DNA of 64,000 nt, from NCBI RefSeq assembly GCF_024585265.1, contig NZ_CP036533.1:248001-312000 (forward strand), in the 5' to 3' direction. The notes below the pieces were generated by a model that had not been told where the DNA came from, did no database searches, and saw only the letters and a list, made by a program, of their open reading frames with translations. Below, piece after piece: positions 1 through 8,209 of this stretch. Origin of the DNA: Bradyrhizobium sp. WBAH42 (GTDB taxonomy: Bacteria; Pseudomonadota; Alphaproteobacteria; Rhizobiales; Xanthobacteraceae). Each line of letters starts with the position of its first letter. The stretch's first letter is position 1. A program made the position numbers and the translations under genes.

Positions 1-1400
1 ATGCCGACCACCGCAGCCATTGCCACCGACGGATGTTTCATCAGCGTGTGCTCGATCTCGGAAGGGCCGACGCGGTAGCCGGCCGTGGTGATGACGTCGT
101 CCTCGCGACTGACGTACCAGAAATAGCCGTCCTCGTCCTGCACGCCGAGATCGCCGGTGAGCAGGAAGTCGCCGGCATATTTCTTCGCCGTCGCCTCCGG
201 ATTACGCCAATATTCCAGCATGGTGACGGGACATGGCTGGCGCACGCCGATGATGCCGCGCTGACCGCGCGGCAATTCCTCGCCCTTGTCGTTGACGATG
301 CGGACGTCGAAGCCGGGCGTCGCCTTGCCCATCGAACCCGGGCGGATCGGAAACAGGTTGGGATTGCTGCCGATCACGAGGTTGCACTCGGTCTGGCCGA
401 ACACCTCATGCGCATCGATACCAAACGTCTCGCGCACCCAGCCGAGCAATTCACCGCCGAGCGACTCCCCGCCGGTGAAGATGCTGCGCAGCTTCACGCC
501 GGAATGCCTGACGCCGGCCTGCCGCATCAGCTTCAGGGCCGTCGGCGGCAGAAAGACGTTGCGGACGGAAAGATCGGCCATCATCTGCATCGCTGCCTGC
601 GGCTCGAATTTTCGCGCGCGATGGCCGACCAGCGGAATGCCGTGGTACCAGAACGCGAGCAGGCCGTTGATGAGCCCGCCGATCCAGGCCCAGTCCGCCG
701 GCGTCCACATGAGATCGCCGGGCTTGGGTAAGAAGTTGTGGCACATCTCCACATTCGGCAGATGGCCGAGCACGACGCGATGCGCATGCAGAGCGCCCTT
801 GGGATTACCCGTCGTGCCCGAGGTGTAGATGATCAGCGCGGGATCGTCGGCCGAGGTATCCGCGCGCGCGAAGTCGGGCGAAGCGGCTTTCACCGAAGCC
901 CAGAACGATTTCGTGCCGGCGGGGGCGCGCGCGCCAACGATGTAGACGTTCCTCAGCTCCGGCAGGCGGTCGCGGATCTTCGACAGCTTTTCCCAGCCGC
1001 CCTCGTCGGTGACGATCGCCTTGGCCTCGGAGTTCGACAGGCGGAACTCCAGCGCGTCCTCGCCGAACAGGGCGAACAGCGGGATCGAGATCATGGCGGA
1101 GCGAAACGCCGCCATGTGCACGATCGGCAATTCCAGCGACTGCGACAGGAAGACCGCGACGCGGTCGCCGCGGACAAGTCCGTCGGCCTTAAGCACATTG
1201 GCGAAACGGCGCGACATCTCCGCGACCTCGTCGAACGAGGTGCGGCTGGTGGCGCCGTTCTCGTCGACATAGATCAGCGCAAGCCGGCCGCTGCCGTCGG
1301 CATGGCGATCGCAGCACGCCTCCGCCATGTTGAAGCGCGCGGGGATGTCCCAACGGAAGTTGCGGACGAGCTCGTCGTAGGTTGCAGCTTCGGTGAGCAT
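1..1400 (-). CDS. Acyl-CoA synthetase, AMP-binding family (C-terminus beyond window)
   Basis: The reading frame opens at an ATG at 1400 and runs off the left edge after 466 codons. It encodes an ANL-superfamily adenylating enzyme that should convert a carboxylic acid, ATP and CoA to an acyl-CoA. The ATP-binding loop YTSGTTGNPKG begins at residue 192. The later motifs TGD, then DEDGYFWYVSRED and the hinge region TTAGYRVGPSEIE, are also readable, so only the last part of the C-terminal subdomain (including the late catalytic Lys) is outside the window. The sequence is closest in style to the acetyl/medium-chain (MACS) group rather than long-chain FadD, but the substrate cannot be told. No strong Shine-Dalgarno is visible. 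It sits downstream of the epoxide hydrolase, separated by a palindromic repeat. Confidence 0.93.
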   Translation of the reverse strand, partial: MLTEAATYDELVRNFRWDIPARFNMAEACCDRHADGSGRLALIYVDENGATSRTSFDEVAEMSRRFANVLKADGLVRGDRVAVFLSQSLELPIVHMAAFRSAMISIPLFALFGEDALEFRLSNSEAKAIVTDEGGWEKLSKIRDRLPELRNVYIVGARAPAGTKSFWASVKAASPDFARADTSADDPALIIYTSGTTGNPKGALHAHRVVLGHLPNVEMCHNFLPKPGDLMWTPADWAWIGGLINGLLAFWYHGIPLVGHRARKFEPQAAMQMMADLSVRNVFLPPTALKLMRQAGVRHSGVKLRSIFTGGESLGGELLGWVRETFGIDAHEVFGQTECNLVIGSNPNLFPIRPGSMGKATPGFDVRIVNDKGEELPRGQRGIIGVRQPCPVTMLEYWRNPEATAKKYAGDFLLTGDLGVQDEDGYFWYVSREDDVITTAGYRVGPSEIEHTLMKHPSVAMAAVVG

Positions 1401-1474
1401 GGGCTTGGTCGTTTCCCGGTGTGTTGTTATGGCCCAGTCTAGAGCTGTGAATGCTCGGAACAAGAGCTCGGGAC

Positions 1475-1578
1475 GTCATTCCGGGGCGACGCGTCAGCGT
1501 CGAGCCCGGAATCCATTGCGTAGCGTTTGCCGCGGCCCAATGGATTCCGGGTTCGCCCTGCGGGCGCCCCGGAATGAC
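1475..1578. repeat. Palindromic intergenic repeat, family A (copy 1)
   Basis: Begins GTCATTCCGGGGCG and ends CGCCCCGGAATGAC, so its two ends are inverted complements. The interior contains CCGGAATCCATTG and its inverted partner. The same element recurs at 2744-2849, 5840-5942 and 59723-59848. It lies between two genes transcribed in the same direction and could fold into a long hairpin in the RNA. Such elements are common in Bradyrhizobium intergenic DNA. Confidence 0.85.
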
Positions 1579-1583
1579 AGGGG

Positions 1584-2720
1584 TCACCGCACCGTCGCAA
1601 AGAACTTCCTGACATCGCGCACGAACAGCTCCGGCTGCTCGAAGGCGGCGAAGTGACCGCCCTTCTCCATCTCGCTCCAATGCGTGATGTTGGGGAAGTT
1701 CGGTTCCATCCAGCACCGCACCGGCGTGATGATCTCCTTCGGAAACACCGCGACGCCCGTCGGCACCTTCACCACCGGCGTGGTGCGGCGCTTGCCGAAG
1801 CTCTCCCAATAGAGCCGCGCCGACGACGTCGCCGTCTGCGTCGCCCAATAGAGCATGACGTTGTCGAGCAGCTCGTCCTTGCTGAAGATGTTCTCGGGAT
1901 GGCCATTGCAATCGGTCCAGGCCCAGAACTTTTCCAGGATCCAGGCCGCCTGGCCGCTCGGCGAATCCGTCAGGCCATAGCCGAGCGTCTGCGGCCGCGT
2001 CGATTGCTGCTTGGAGTAGCCGGAATCGAGATCGACATAATGCTTGAGGCCGGCAAGCGCGCGCTTCTCCTCTGCCGTCGGCTCACCCTCGACCTTCGGC
2101 GCCGCGTTGAAGGCGAGCGTGATATGGATGCCGGCGCAATGAGCGGGGTCATGCGCGCCGAGCGAGGTCGTCACCGCCGAGCCCCAGTCGCCGCCTTGCG
2201 CGGCATAGCGCGCGTAGCCCAGCCGCTCCATCAGCTTGGCCCAGGTCGCGGCGATGCGATCGACGCCCCAGCCGGTAGTCCTTGGCTTGCCCGAGAAGCC
2301 GAAGCCCGGCAGCGAGGGGCAGATCACGTGGAAGGCATCGGCGGGATTGCCGCCATGCGCGGCGGGATCGGTGAGCGGCGCGATCACCTTCTGGAACTCG
2401 ACGATCGAGCCGGGCCAGCCATGGGTGATGATCAACGGCAGCGCCGACGGCTCCTTCGAGCGCGCATGGATGAAGTGGATGTCGAGCCCGTCGATCCCGG
2501 TGGTGAACTGCGCGAAGCGATTGAGCTTTGCCTCGCGGGCCCGCCAGTCGTAATCGTCGGCCCAGTAGGTGCAGATCTCCTGGATCCATTTCAGCGGCGC
2601 GCCCTGGCTCCAGTCGTCGACCAGCTCCGCCTCCGGCCAGCGCGTGCGGGCGAGGCGCGACTTCAGGTCGGCGAGGATGTCGTCACCGATGGCGATGCGA
2701 AATGGATTGATGGCGGTCAT
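1584..2720 (-). CDS. Epoxide hydrolase, EHN/microsomal type
   Basis: A 378-residue alpha/beta hydrolase with the N-terminal epoxide-hydrolase (EHN) cap segment (about residues 4-110). It then has the oxyanion-hole motif HGWPGS (100-105) and the nucleophile elbow GGDWGS with Asp178 as the expected nucleophile. The C-terminal catalytic His lies in GGHFAAFE (about residue 356). The family opens epoxides to trans-diols through a covalent ester intermediate. The length and the order of motifs are normal for the bacterial members. The start is the ATG at 2720, the only one that keeps the EHN segment intact. The downstream neighbour is an acyl-CoA synthetase, so a role in degrading a fatty or aromatic compound is possible but unproven. 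Confidence 0.92.
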   Translation of the reverse strand: MTAINPFRIAIGDDILADLKSRLARTRWPEAELVDDWSQGAPLKWIQEICTYWADDYDWRAREAKLNRFAQFTTGIDGLDIHFIHARSKEPSALPLIITHGWPGSIVEFQKVIAPLTDPAAHGGNPADAFHVICPSLPGFGFSGKPRTTGWGVDRIAATWAKLMERLGYARYAAQGGDWGSAVTTSLGAHDPAHCAGIHITLAFNAAPKVEGEPTAEEKRALAGLKHYVDLDSGYSKQQSTRPQTLGYGLTDSPSGQAAWILEKFWAWTDCNGHPENIFSKDELLDNVMLYWATQTATSSARLYWESFGKRRTTPVVKVPTGVAVFPKEIITPVRCWMEPNFPNITHWSEMEKGGHFAAFEQPELFVRDVRKFFATVR

Positions 2721-2743
2721 CGTGCCTCCCCATTTTTCTTGTT

Positions 2744-2849
2744 GTCATTCCGGGGCGCGTCTCTTGGCGCGAGCCCGGAATCCATTTCGCAACAGAGCCG
2801 GCAGCACGATGGATTCCGGGCTCGACGCTTCGCGTCGCCCCGGAATGAC
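2744..2849. repeat. Palindromic intergenic repeat, family A (copy 2)
   Basis: Starts GTCATTCCGGGGCGCG and ends GCGTCGCCCCGGAATGAC, with CGGAATCCAT and ATGGATTCCG as internal inverted segments. It fills nearly the whole gap between the epoxide hydrolase start and the stop of the GatB/YqeY gene, ending two bases before that stop codon. Confidence 0.85.
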
Positions 2850-2851
2850 GG

Positions 2852-3307
2852 CTAACCCGACAGCGCGGCCTTCACCAAACCGCTGGCCTTGCCGAAATCC
2901 ATCTGCCCTGCGTATTTCGCACGCAGCACGGCGATCACCTTGCCCATGTCCTTCATGCCGGCTGCGCCGGTCTCGGCGATCGCGTCCGCAATCGCCTTCT
3001 TCACGTCGTCCTCGGACATCTGCTTCGGCAGATACGCCGAGATCACCGCGATCTCCTCGCGCTCCTGCGCGGCAAGCTCGGCGCGGCCGCCCTTGTCGTA
3101 GAGCTCGACCGCCTCCTGGCGCTGCTTGATCATCTTCTGTAGCACCGCGAGAATGTCGCCATCCGACAGCGGCGGCTTGCCGCTACCGCGCGCGTCGATG
3201 TCGGCATTCTTGATGGTCGAGTTGACCATGCGCAGCGTGGACAGCTTGCGCTCGTCCTTGGCCTTCATGGCCTCCTTGACCGCATTGTTGATGTCGTCGC
3301 GCAGCAT
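2852..3307 (-). CDS. GatB/YqeY domain-containing protein
   Basis: A 151-residue helical protein that is one complete GatB/YqeY domain, homologous to the tRNA-binding tail of GatB of the tRNA-dependent amidotransferase. It reads MLRDDINNAVKEAMKAKD, then KMIKQRQEAVELY, then REEIAVISAYLPKQM and a C-terminal MGKVIAVLRAKYAGQ-type helix. This architecture is characteristic of the stand-alone family, whose exact function is not settled. The start chosen is the ATG at 3307, because the longer frame upstream has no family similarity and cysteine-rich unlikely sequence. In many alphaproteobacteria this gene lies near carA, and carA is 1.3 kb away here. Confidence 0.9.
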   Translation of the reverse strand: MLRDDINNAVKEAMKAKDERKLSTLRMVNSTIKNADIDARGSGKPPLSDGDILAVLQKMIKQRQEAVELYDKGGRAELAAQEREEIAVISAYLPKQMSEDDVKKAIADAIAETGAAGMKDMGKVIAVLRAKYAGQMDFGKASGLVKAALSG

Positions 3308-3382
3308 GATCGGCCTCGTTTGGAAACAGTCCGGAAAGACTCGTGGTCTACAACAAGATGTCGCGTCAATATAGGTGCTTGG

Positions 3383-3751
3383 ATGAAGACCGGAAAGCAT
3401 CTCGCCATGTTGGCAGTCTGCCTCGTGGTGCTCTGGGCAAGCCGTTTCGGCCCCTACACCTGCGGCTCGCTTCCGGCCTTCACCGGAGAAACCGGATCGT
3501 CCTGGCTTGCGATCGCGGCGAACGGCCTCTTTCTGGTCCTTCTGATGTACCTGCCGGTCTACGACTTCATAGCCCTGCTGACCTACAAGCTCGGCTGGGA
3601 GCTAAAGTTCGATCCGCTCGTGGTCTACGAGGGCGAATTCTCGACGAATCCGGTCTCCACGAAGACCCGGCGCGTGCTTTACGCGGTGGATATCGCCGTG
3701 GTTGGCTTCTTCCTCGTGCCGCTATGGACCAAGGCCGCCTATTGCGGGTGA
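3383..3751 (+). CDS. Hypothetical small membrane protein
   Basis: A 122-residue protein beginning MKTGKHLAMLAVC. Three hydrophobic stretches can be read: about residues 7-22, 42-66 (LAIAANGLFLVLLMYLPVYDFIALL) and 97-115 near the C-terminus. It contains a Cys in the first loop (PYTCG) and one near the end (AAYCG). I do not recognise a family. The start at 3383 was chosen because the upstream in-frame residues are hydrophilic and overlap the YqeY promoter area. It converges with the alpha/beta hydrolase, whose stop lies 4 bp beyond its own. Confidence 0.6.
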   Translation: MKTGKHLAMLAVCLVVLWASRFGPYTCGSLPAFTGETGSSWLAIAANGLFLVLLMYLPVYDFIALLTYKLGWELKFDPLVVYEGEFSTNPVSTKTRRVLYAVDIAVVGFFLVPLWTKAAYCG

Positions 3752-3755
3752 GTGC

Positions 3756-4457
3756 TTAGCTCGCGAGCCATTCGGTGAGCGCCCGCACCGTCGCCTCCGG
3801 CTGTTCGGCTTGCGGCAGGTGTCCGCAGCGATCGAGGATCACGAGCCTCGCGCCGGCGATGCCCTCGGCCATCTCCTTGGAGAACGCGTTGGGGATGGTG
3901 TTGTCGGTATCGCCCGTCAGCACCAGCGTCGGGCACTTGATCGTCGCCAGCAAGGGGCACGAATCCACCCGGGCGATGATCGCGGTCTGCTGCCGCAGAT
4001 AGGCTTCGACGCCAACGTCCTCGTCTTGCGCATGCACGAGCTCGAGAATCTCAGCGTCATCGCGCCGCGACGGATGCACGAGCTCCGGAAAGCTCTCCTC
4101 GCGGACGGCGCGGAGCTCGCCGCGCCTGGCGCGCTCCATCTGGGCACGGCGGCGCGCGGTTGCCTCCGGCGTGTCGGGCCGCGCCTGCGTGTTGATCAGC
4201 GCGAGCTTCGTCACGCGCTCGCTGGCCTGGCGCATGATCTCGAACGCGATGTAGCCACCCATGGAATGGCCGGCGAGGGCGAAGCGCGGCGGCGCCTCGG
4301 CGAGGATGCGGCGGGCGATCGCCGCCATGCTGTCGTCGCGGATGTGGTTGGCAACCGTCACCGGTCCGAAACGCCAGAGCGCGGGGATCACGGGCGCATA
4401 GATGCGGGCCGAGGACGCCAGCCCCGGAACCAGCACAATCGGGGTCGTCCGGTCCAT
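3756..4457 (-). CDS. Alpha/beta-fold hydrolase
   Basis: A 233-residue alpha/beta hydrolase. The N-terminal VLVPGLASSARIY supplies the oxyanion region, GHSMGG carries the nucleophile Ser65, GDTDNTIP carries the probable acid, and GHLPQAEQPE carries the catalytic His (about 213). It is compact, with only a short lid, like many bacterial esterases and C-C bond hydrolases. The substrate cannot be deduced. It is transcribed divergently from carA, and the 146 bp between them hold a large inverted repeat described separately. Confidence 0.88.
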   Translation of the reverse strand: MDRTTPIVLVPGLASSARIYAPVIPALWRFGPVTVANHIRDDSMAAIARRILAEAPPRFALAGHSMGGYIAFEIMRQASERVTKLALINTQARPDTPEATARRRAQMERARRGELRAVREESFPELVHPSRRDDAEILELVHAQDEDVGVEAYLRQQTAIIARVDSCPLLATIKCPTLVLTGDTDNTIPNAFSKEMAEGIAGARLVILDRCGHLPQAEQPEATVRALTEWLAS

Positions 4458-4510
4458 TATTGCCTCGCAAGCCCCAAGATTTGCCGGAAATTAGCCGGCC
4501 GAGCTTAAGG

Positions 4511-4565
4511 GCGGGAGGAGGCCTGTCAAATATGCAAAAACGCATGTGAATCCGGCCTCTCCCGC
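4511..4565 (+). promoter_or_regulatory. Large hairpin in the carA leader
   Basis: GCGGGAGGAGGCC at 4511-4523 is the inverted complement of GGCCTCTCCCGC at 4554-4565, apart from one bulged G. Inside the loop, ATGC (4532-4535) pairs with GCAT (4542-4545). The structure ends 38 bases before the carA start codon and lies in the intergenic space shared with a divergent gene. It could be a leader RNA structure or a cruciform. No U-run follows it on the plus strand, so it is not a simple terminator. Confidence 0.55.
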
Positions 4566-4603
4566 TTTGACGGGCGCGCGCGGGGGGACTATGAAACGCG
4601 CTC

Positions 4604-5794
4604 ATGACACAACATGACAACGATCCCGCCTGGCCGGACCATAAACCGACCGCGCTCCTCGTGCTTGCCGACGGCACGGTACTCGAGGGCTTTGGCCTCG
4701 GCGCCGAAGGCCACGCCGTCGGTGAGGTCTGCTTCAACACGGCGATGACCGGCTATGAGGAGATCCTGACCGATCCCTCCTATGCCGGCCAGCTCATCAC
4801 CTTCACTTTCCCGCATATCGGCAATGTCGGCACCAACGAGGACGACATCGAGACGGTGAATATGGCGGCGACGCCGGGCGCGCGCGGCGTGATCCTGCGC
4901 ACCGCGATCACCGATCCCTCGAACTATCGCGCCACCAAGCATCTCGACGCCTGGCTCAAGGCCCGCGGCATCATCGGCCTCTCCGGCATCGACACCCGCG
5001 CGCTGACCGCGCTGATCCGCTCCAAGGGCATGCCCAACGCCGTGATCGCGCACTCGAAGACCGGCGAGTTCGATCTGCATGGCCTCAAGGAAGAGGCGCG
5101 CGAGTGGCCGGGCCTCGAAGGCATGGACCTCGTGCCGATGGTGACGAGCGGCCAGCGCTTCACCTGGGACGAGACGCCTTGGGCCTGGGACAAGGGCTTC
5201 GGCCGGCAGGACAAGCCCGAGTTCAACGTCGTCGCCATCGATTACGGCATCAAGCGCAACATCCTGCGCCTGCTCGCCGGCGTCGGCTGCAAGGTGACGG
5301 TGGTGCCGGCAACGACCTCGTCCGAAGACATCCTGGCGCTGAAGCCGGATGGGGTGTTCCTGTCGAACGGGCCCGGCGATCCGGCTGCGACCGGCAAATA
5401 TGCGGTGCCCGTGATCCGCGACGTGATCAAGTCGGGCACGCCGACCTTCGGCATCTGCCTCGGCCACCAGATGCTGGGGCTCGCCGTCGGCGCTCGAACC
5501 AAGAAGATGCATCAGGGTCATCACGGCGCCAATCACCCGGTCAAGGACGAGACCACCGGCAAGGTCGAGATCACCTCGATGAACCACGGCTTTGCGGTGG
5601 ACGAGACGACGCTGCCGAAGGGCGCGACGCAAACCCACATCTCGCTGTTCGACGGCTCCAATTGCGGCATCCAGCTCGACGGCAAGCCGGTGTTCTCGGT
5701 GCAGTACCACCCCGAGGCCTCACCCGGCCCGCGCGACTCGCACTATCTGTTCCAGCGTTTCGCCGATCTGATGCGGCAGAAGAAGAGCGCGTAA
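4604..5794 (+). CDS. carA: Carbamoyl-phosphate synthase small (glutaminase) subunit
   Basis: A 396-residue protein with the CarA N-terminal domain (about 12-150), including the typical FNTAMTGYEEILTDPSY. The C-terminal class I glutamine amidotransferase domain has the nucleophile Cys285 in GICLGHQ and the His-x-Glu of QYHPEASPGP. It releases ammonia from glutamine for CarB, feeding both arginine and pyrimidine synthesis. carB lies 4.2 kb downstream on the same strand with unrelated genes between, so the two are not one operon. The ATG at 4604 gives the expected N-terminus for the alphaproteobacterial protein. Confidence 0.98.
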   Translation: MTQHDNDPAWPDHKPTALLVLADGTVLEGFGLGAEGHAVGEVCFNTAMTGYEEILTDPSYAGQLITFTFPHIGNVGTNEDDIETVNMAATPGARGVILRTAITDPSNYRATKHLDAWLKARGIIGLSGIDTRALTALIRSKGMPNAVIAHSKTGEFDLHGLKEEAREWPGLEGMDLVPMVTSGQRFTWDETPWAWDKGFGRQDKPEFNVVAIDYGIKRNILRLLAGVGCKVTVVPATTSSEDILALKPDGVFLSNGPGDPAATGKYAVPVIRDVIKSGTPTFGICLGHQMLGLAVGARTKKMHQGHHGANHPVKDETTGKVEITSMNHGFAVDETTLPKGATQTHISLFDGSNCGIQLDGKPVFSVQYHPEASPGPRDSHYLFQRFADLMRQKKSA

Positions 5795-5839
5795 GACGCG
5801 TTCTCCTCGGATACTTCACGACAAAGCCTGGGCTTTTTC

Positions 5840-5942
5840 GTCATTCCGGGGCGCGCGTAGCGCGAGCCCGGAATCCATCGGCCAACAGACTCTGCAGCAC
5901 GATGGATTCCGGGCTCGACGCTGCGCGTCGCCCCGGAATGAC
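5840..5942. repeat. Palindromic intergenic repeat, family A (copy 3)
   Basis: Starts GTCATTCCGGGGCGCG and ends CGTCGCCCCGGAATGAC. It follows carA immediately after a short AAAGC-CTGG-GCTTTTT hairpin (5822-5838) that looks like a weak Rho-independent terminator for carA. Confidence 0.85.
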
Positions 5943-6006
5943 AGAACCAGGAACGCCGCCTCACTGTTCTCGTTGATTCCTGCTACCCTGACGCAGGAGC
6001 CCAGCC

Positions 6007-6528
6007 ATGTCCGTCGTCCGCGACAAGGCCGAGCCGCTCGCCATCGTGTTCGAGGATGACGGGCTCGTGCCGAACAACATCCTTCCGTTCCTGGTCTACC
6101 AGGGCGCGGTGAAGCTCGATCCGAAGCGCCCGGAAGAGACGATCGAACTTCTGTTCGAAGCGAACGGCTGGGGCGGGACGTGGCGCAACGGCGTCTACGA
6201 TTATCTGCATTATCATGCGACGGTGCATGAGGTGCTCGGCGTCGCGCGCGGCAGCGCCCGCGTCCGCTTCGGCGGCGACCATGGCCAGGAGCTTCAGATC
6301 CAGGCCGGCGACGTTGCGATCCTGCCCGCCGGCACCGGGCATCAATGCATCAAGGCGAGCGATGATTTCTGCGTGATCGGCGCCTATCCACCGGGCGCGA
6401 AGATGGAGATCACGCGGGCAACGCCGGAGAATCATGTCAAAGCGCTGAAGACGATTCCACGCGTCGCGCTGGCGCCGGCTGATCCCGTGACGGGGAAGGA
6501 TGGGGCATTGATGCGGTTGTGGCGGTAG
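6007..6528 (+). CDS. Cupin-domain protein, YjlB-like
   Basis: A 173-residue single-cupin protein. The first cupin motif region reads YLHYHATVHEVLGVARGSARV with the clustered His/His/Glu expected of a metal site. The second reads AGDVAILPAGTGHQCI with its conserved His. The overall layout, including the N-terminal NNILPFLVY and WRNGVYDY, matches the uncharacterised YjlB family of Bacillus and proteobacteria. No catalytic reaction is established for that family. A good ribosome-binding site (CAGGAG) sits 8 bases before the ATG. It stands alone between two repeats. Confidence 0.82.
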   Translation: MSVVRDKAEPLAIVFEDDGLVPNNILPFLVYQGAVKLDPKRPEETIELLFEANGWGGTWRNGVYDYLHYHATVHEVLGVARGSARVRFGGDHGQELQIQAGDVAILPAGTGHQCIKASDDFCVIGAYPPGAKMEITRATPENHVKALKTIPRVALAPADPVTGKDGALMRLWR

Positions 6529-6552
6529 CTGCGAGCGCGGCGCAGCGGTGCG

Positions 6553-6645
6553 GTAGGGTGGGCAAAGGCGCGCCGTTGCGCGCCGTGCCCACCACTCCAT
6601 CCGTACAATCCAGTTGGTGGGCACGCTTCGCTTTGCCCACCCTAC
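6553..6645. repeat. Palindromic intergenic repeat, family B (copy 1)
   Basis: Starts GTAGGGTGGGCAAAGGCGCG and ends CGCTTTGCCCACCCTAC; the ends are inverted complements of about 17 bases. Further inverted halves GTGCCCACCA and TGGTGGGCAC lie inside. Four more copies occur at 43448, 46585, 53510 and 62960. Confidence 0.88.
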
Positions 6646-6656
6646 CGCCCTGTGTC

Positions 6657-7181
6657 CTACGCCTCGTTGCCACCTTCCTGCCGGGTCGCTTCGAACAGGA
6701 ACCAGGTCCGCCGCTCGGTCTCGTCGATGAAGTTTTCCAAAATGCTGGCGCTGGCGACGTCGCCGGCCTCGTCGCAGACATCGTGCGCCTTGCGCATCGC
6801 GGCCGCGACGAGCTTGTTGTCCTGCATCAGCTCGCGCAGCATCTCGCGCGGCGGGACGTAGTCCTCGTTGTTGTCCTTGATGGTCTGGAGCTTTGCGACC
6901 TGGCCGATCGACTTCAGCGTGGTGCCGCCGATCTTGCGGACACGCTCGGCGAGCTGGTCGGTGGTGGCGAAGATCTGGTCGGACTGCTCGTCGAGCAGCA
7001 GGTGGTAATCCCGGAAGTGGCGCCCGCTGATGTGCCAGTGGAAATTCTTGGTCTTGAGATAAAGCGCGAAGGCGTCGGCCAGAAGCACGTTGAGCGCCTC
7101 CGAGACCTTCTTGACCCCGTCGGGCGACAGATCGGTGGGGGTATCGAGTTCGGGCGAGACCTTGTTGTTGGTTTTGCTCAC
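6657..7181 (-). CDS. dps: Dps-family DNA-binding ferritin-like protein
   Basis: A 174-residue member of the Dps family. The ferroxidase segment reads KNFHWHISGRHFRDYHLLLDE, with His and the downstream Asp/Glu expected at the dimer interface. The rest is the four-helix ferritin fold through ENFIDETERRTWFLFEA. Dps proteins form dodecamers that oxidise ferrous iron with peroxide and coat DNA in stress. The start is taken as the GTG at 7181, because AGGAAGG lies 6-12 bases upstream and the family N-terminus fits. The open frame continues upstream to 8006 without homology and overlaps the next gene, so it is not coding there. Confidence 0.93.
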   Translation of the reverse strand: MSKTNNKVSPELDTPTDLSPDGVKKVSEALNVLLADAFALYLKTKNFHWHISGRHFRDYHLLLDEQSDQIFATTDQLAERVRKIGGTTLKSIGQVAKLQTIKDNNEDYVPPREMLRELMQDNKLVAAAMRKAHDVCDEAGDVASASILENFIDETERRTWFLFEATRQEGGNEA

Positions 7182-7295
7182 GGGAGACCTTCCTGTTAGG
7201 ACGCGGACATTGACGGCACGCCGTCGCACCCCTAACGCAAGGCGGACAGCGCCGGTTCCGCTAGCGGAACCGTTAGGCCGGGACCTTCGAATACC

Positions 7296-7997
7296 ATGGA
7301 CGATTGGATCGATTATTACGACTCGACGCATACGATCTATGTCAGCAAGCTGCATCGCGACTTGCACTTCCAGATCATTGCGCGGGACATCATCGGCTAC
7401 ATCCCCTCGCCCGATGCGACAGTGCTGGACTATGCCTGCGGGGAAGCGCTGTCGGCGAACCAGGTGGCAGCCGCCTGCGGCAAGCTGATCCTGGCCGAGC
7501 CCGCGCCCGGCGTGCGCGGCCGGCTGATCGCGCGCTTTGCCCCGAACACCAAGATCCGCGTCCGCTCGCTCGACGACGTCCGCAAGATGCAGGACCAATC
7601 GATCGACCTCGTCGTGATGAACTCGGTCGCGCAATACATGACGCCGGACGAGCTCGATGCGGCGCTCTTGAACATCCGCCGGATCCTGAAACCCTCCGGC
7701 AAGCTGGTGCTCGGCGATATTCTCCAGCCGCAGGTCGGCATGGCCAGGGACGTGATGGCGCTGCTCGGCTTCGGCCTGCGCCATGGCTTTCTGAAGGACG
7801 CGCTGATCGGGCTGATAAGCACCGCGCTGTCGGATTATCGCCAGCTGCGCTCGAAGATCGGGCTGCAGCGCTACAGCGAGGACGAGGTCACGGCCAAGCT
7901 GAAGGTGGCGGGCTTCGCGGCCCAGCGCGCCCACAGCAATATCGGCCACAACCGCTGGCGCATGACCTTCATCGCCAGGCCGCCTCTGATCCGTTAA
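7296..7997 (+). CDS. Class I SAM-dependent methyltransferase
   Basis: A 233-residue protein with a Rossmann-like methyltransferase core. The SAM-binding motif I is VLDYACGEA (residues 43-51), the acidic loop after strand 2 is LAEPAPG, and the post-motif region is SIDLVVMNSVAQYM followed by LKPSGKLVLGD. The C-terminal half (about 150-233) probably forms the substrate-binding part. The methyl acceptor is unknown. It is divergent from dps, with 114 bp between, and lies just upstream of the tRNA-Cys-like gene. Confidence 0.85.
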   Translation: MDDWIDYYDSTHTIYVSKLHRDLHFQIIARDIIGYIPSPDATVLDYACGEALSANQVAAACGKLILAEPAPGVRGRLIARFAPNTKIRVRSLDDVRKMQDQSIDLVVMNSVAQYMTPDELDAALLNIRRILKPSGKLVLGDILQPQVGMARDVMALLGFGLRHGFLKDALIGLISTALSDYRQLRSKIGLQRYSEDEVTAKLKVAGFAAQRAHSNIGHNRWRMTFIARPPLIR

Positions 7998-8051
7998 GCA
8001 TAACAATTAGCCGTTGTGGCTTGTCGCACTGCAATCGGTAATGATCGCCGC

Positions 8052-8127
8052 GGCCCGGTGGCGGAAGCGTCTACGCGAGGGCGGTGCAACGCTCTACATC
8101 CTGGTTCAAATCCAGGCCGGGTCTCCA
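8052..8127 (+). tRNA. tRNA-Cys-like gene (anticodon GCA, atypical anticodon arm)
   Basis: A 76-base cloverleaf with encoded CCA. The acceptor arms are GGCCCGG and CCGGGTC (one G-U pair). The discriminator is T before CCA, which is diagnostic of tRNA-Cys. The T arm is CCTGG-TTCAAAT-CCAGG and the D arm is GCG/CGC. The anticodon arm pairs AGGGC with GCTCT around the eight-base loop GGTGCAAC, in which T-GCA-A gives anticodon GCA. Alternatively it forms a six-pair stem with a six-base loop. Neither is the usual seven-base loop. The D loop also lacks the usual GG. It may be the functional Cys tRNA, a second variant copy or a degenerate gene. Confidence 0.62.
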
Positions 8128-8209
8128 GCCTTCGCTGCCATCGCAGCTTCGGCTCGGCAAGCCAGCCTTGCCGCGCCATAGCTCGCAGAGCGGCGGCGGG
8201 GCAACCGTC

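Noticed and set aside
6657..8006. A 449-codon frame ending as Dps
   Set aside because: Only the last 174 codons resemble Dps; the upstream part overlaps the methyltransferase on the other strand and has no RBS-supported start.
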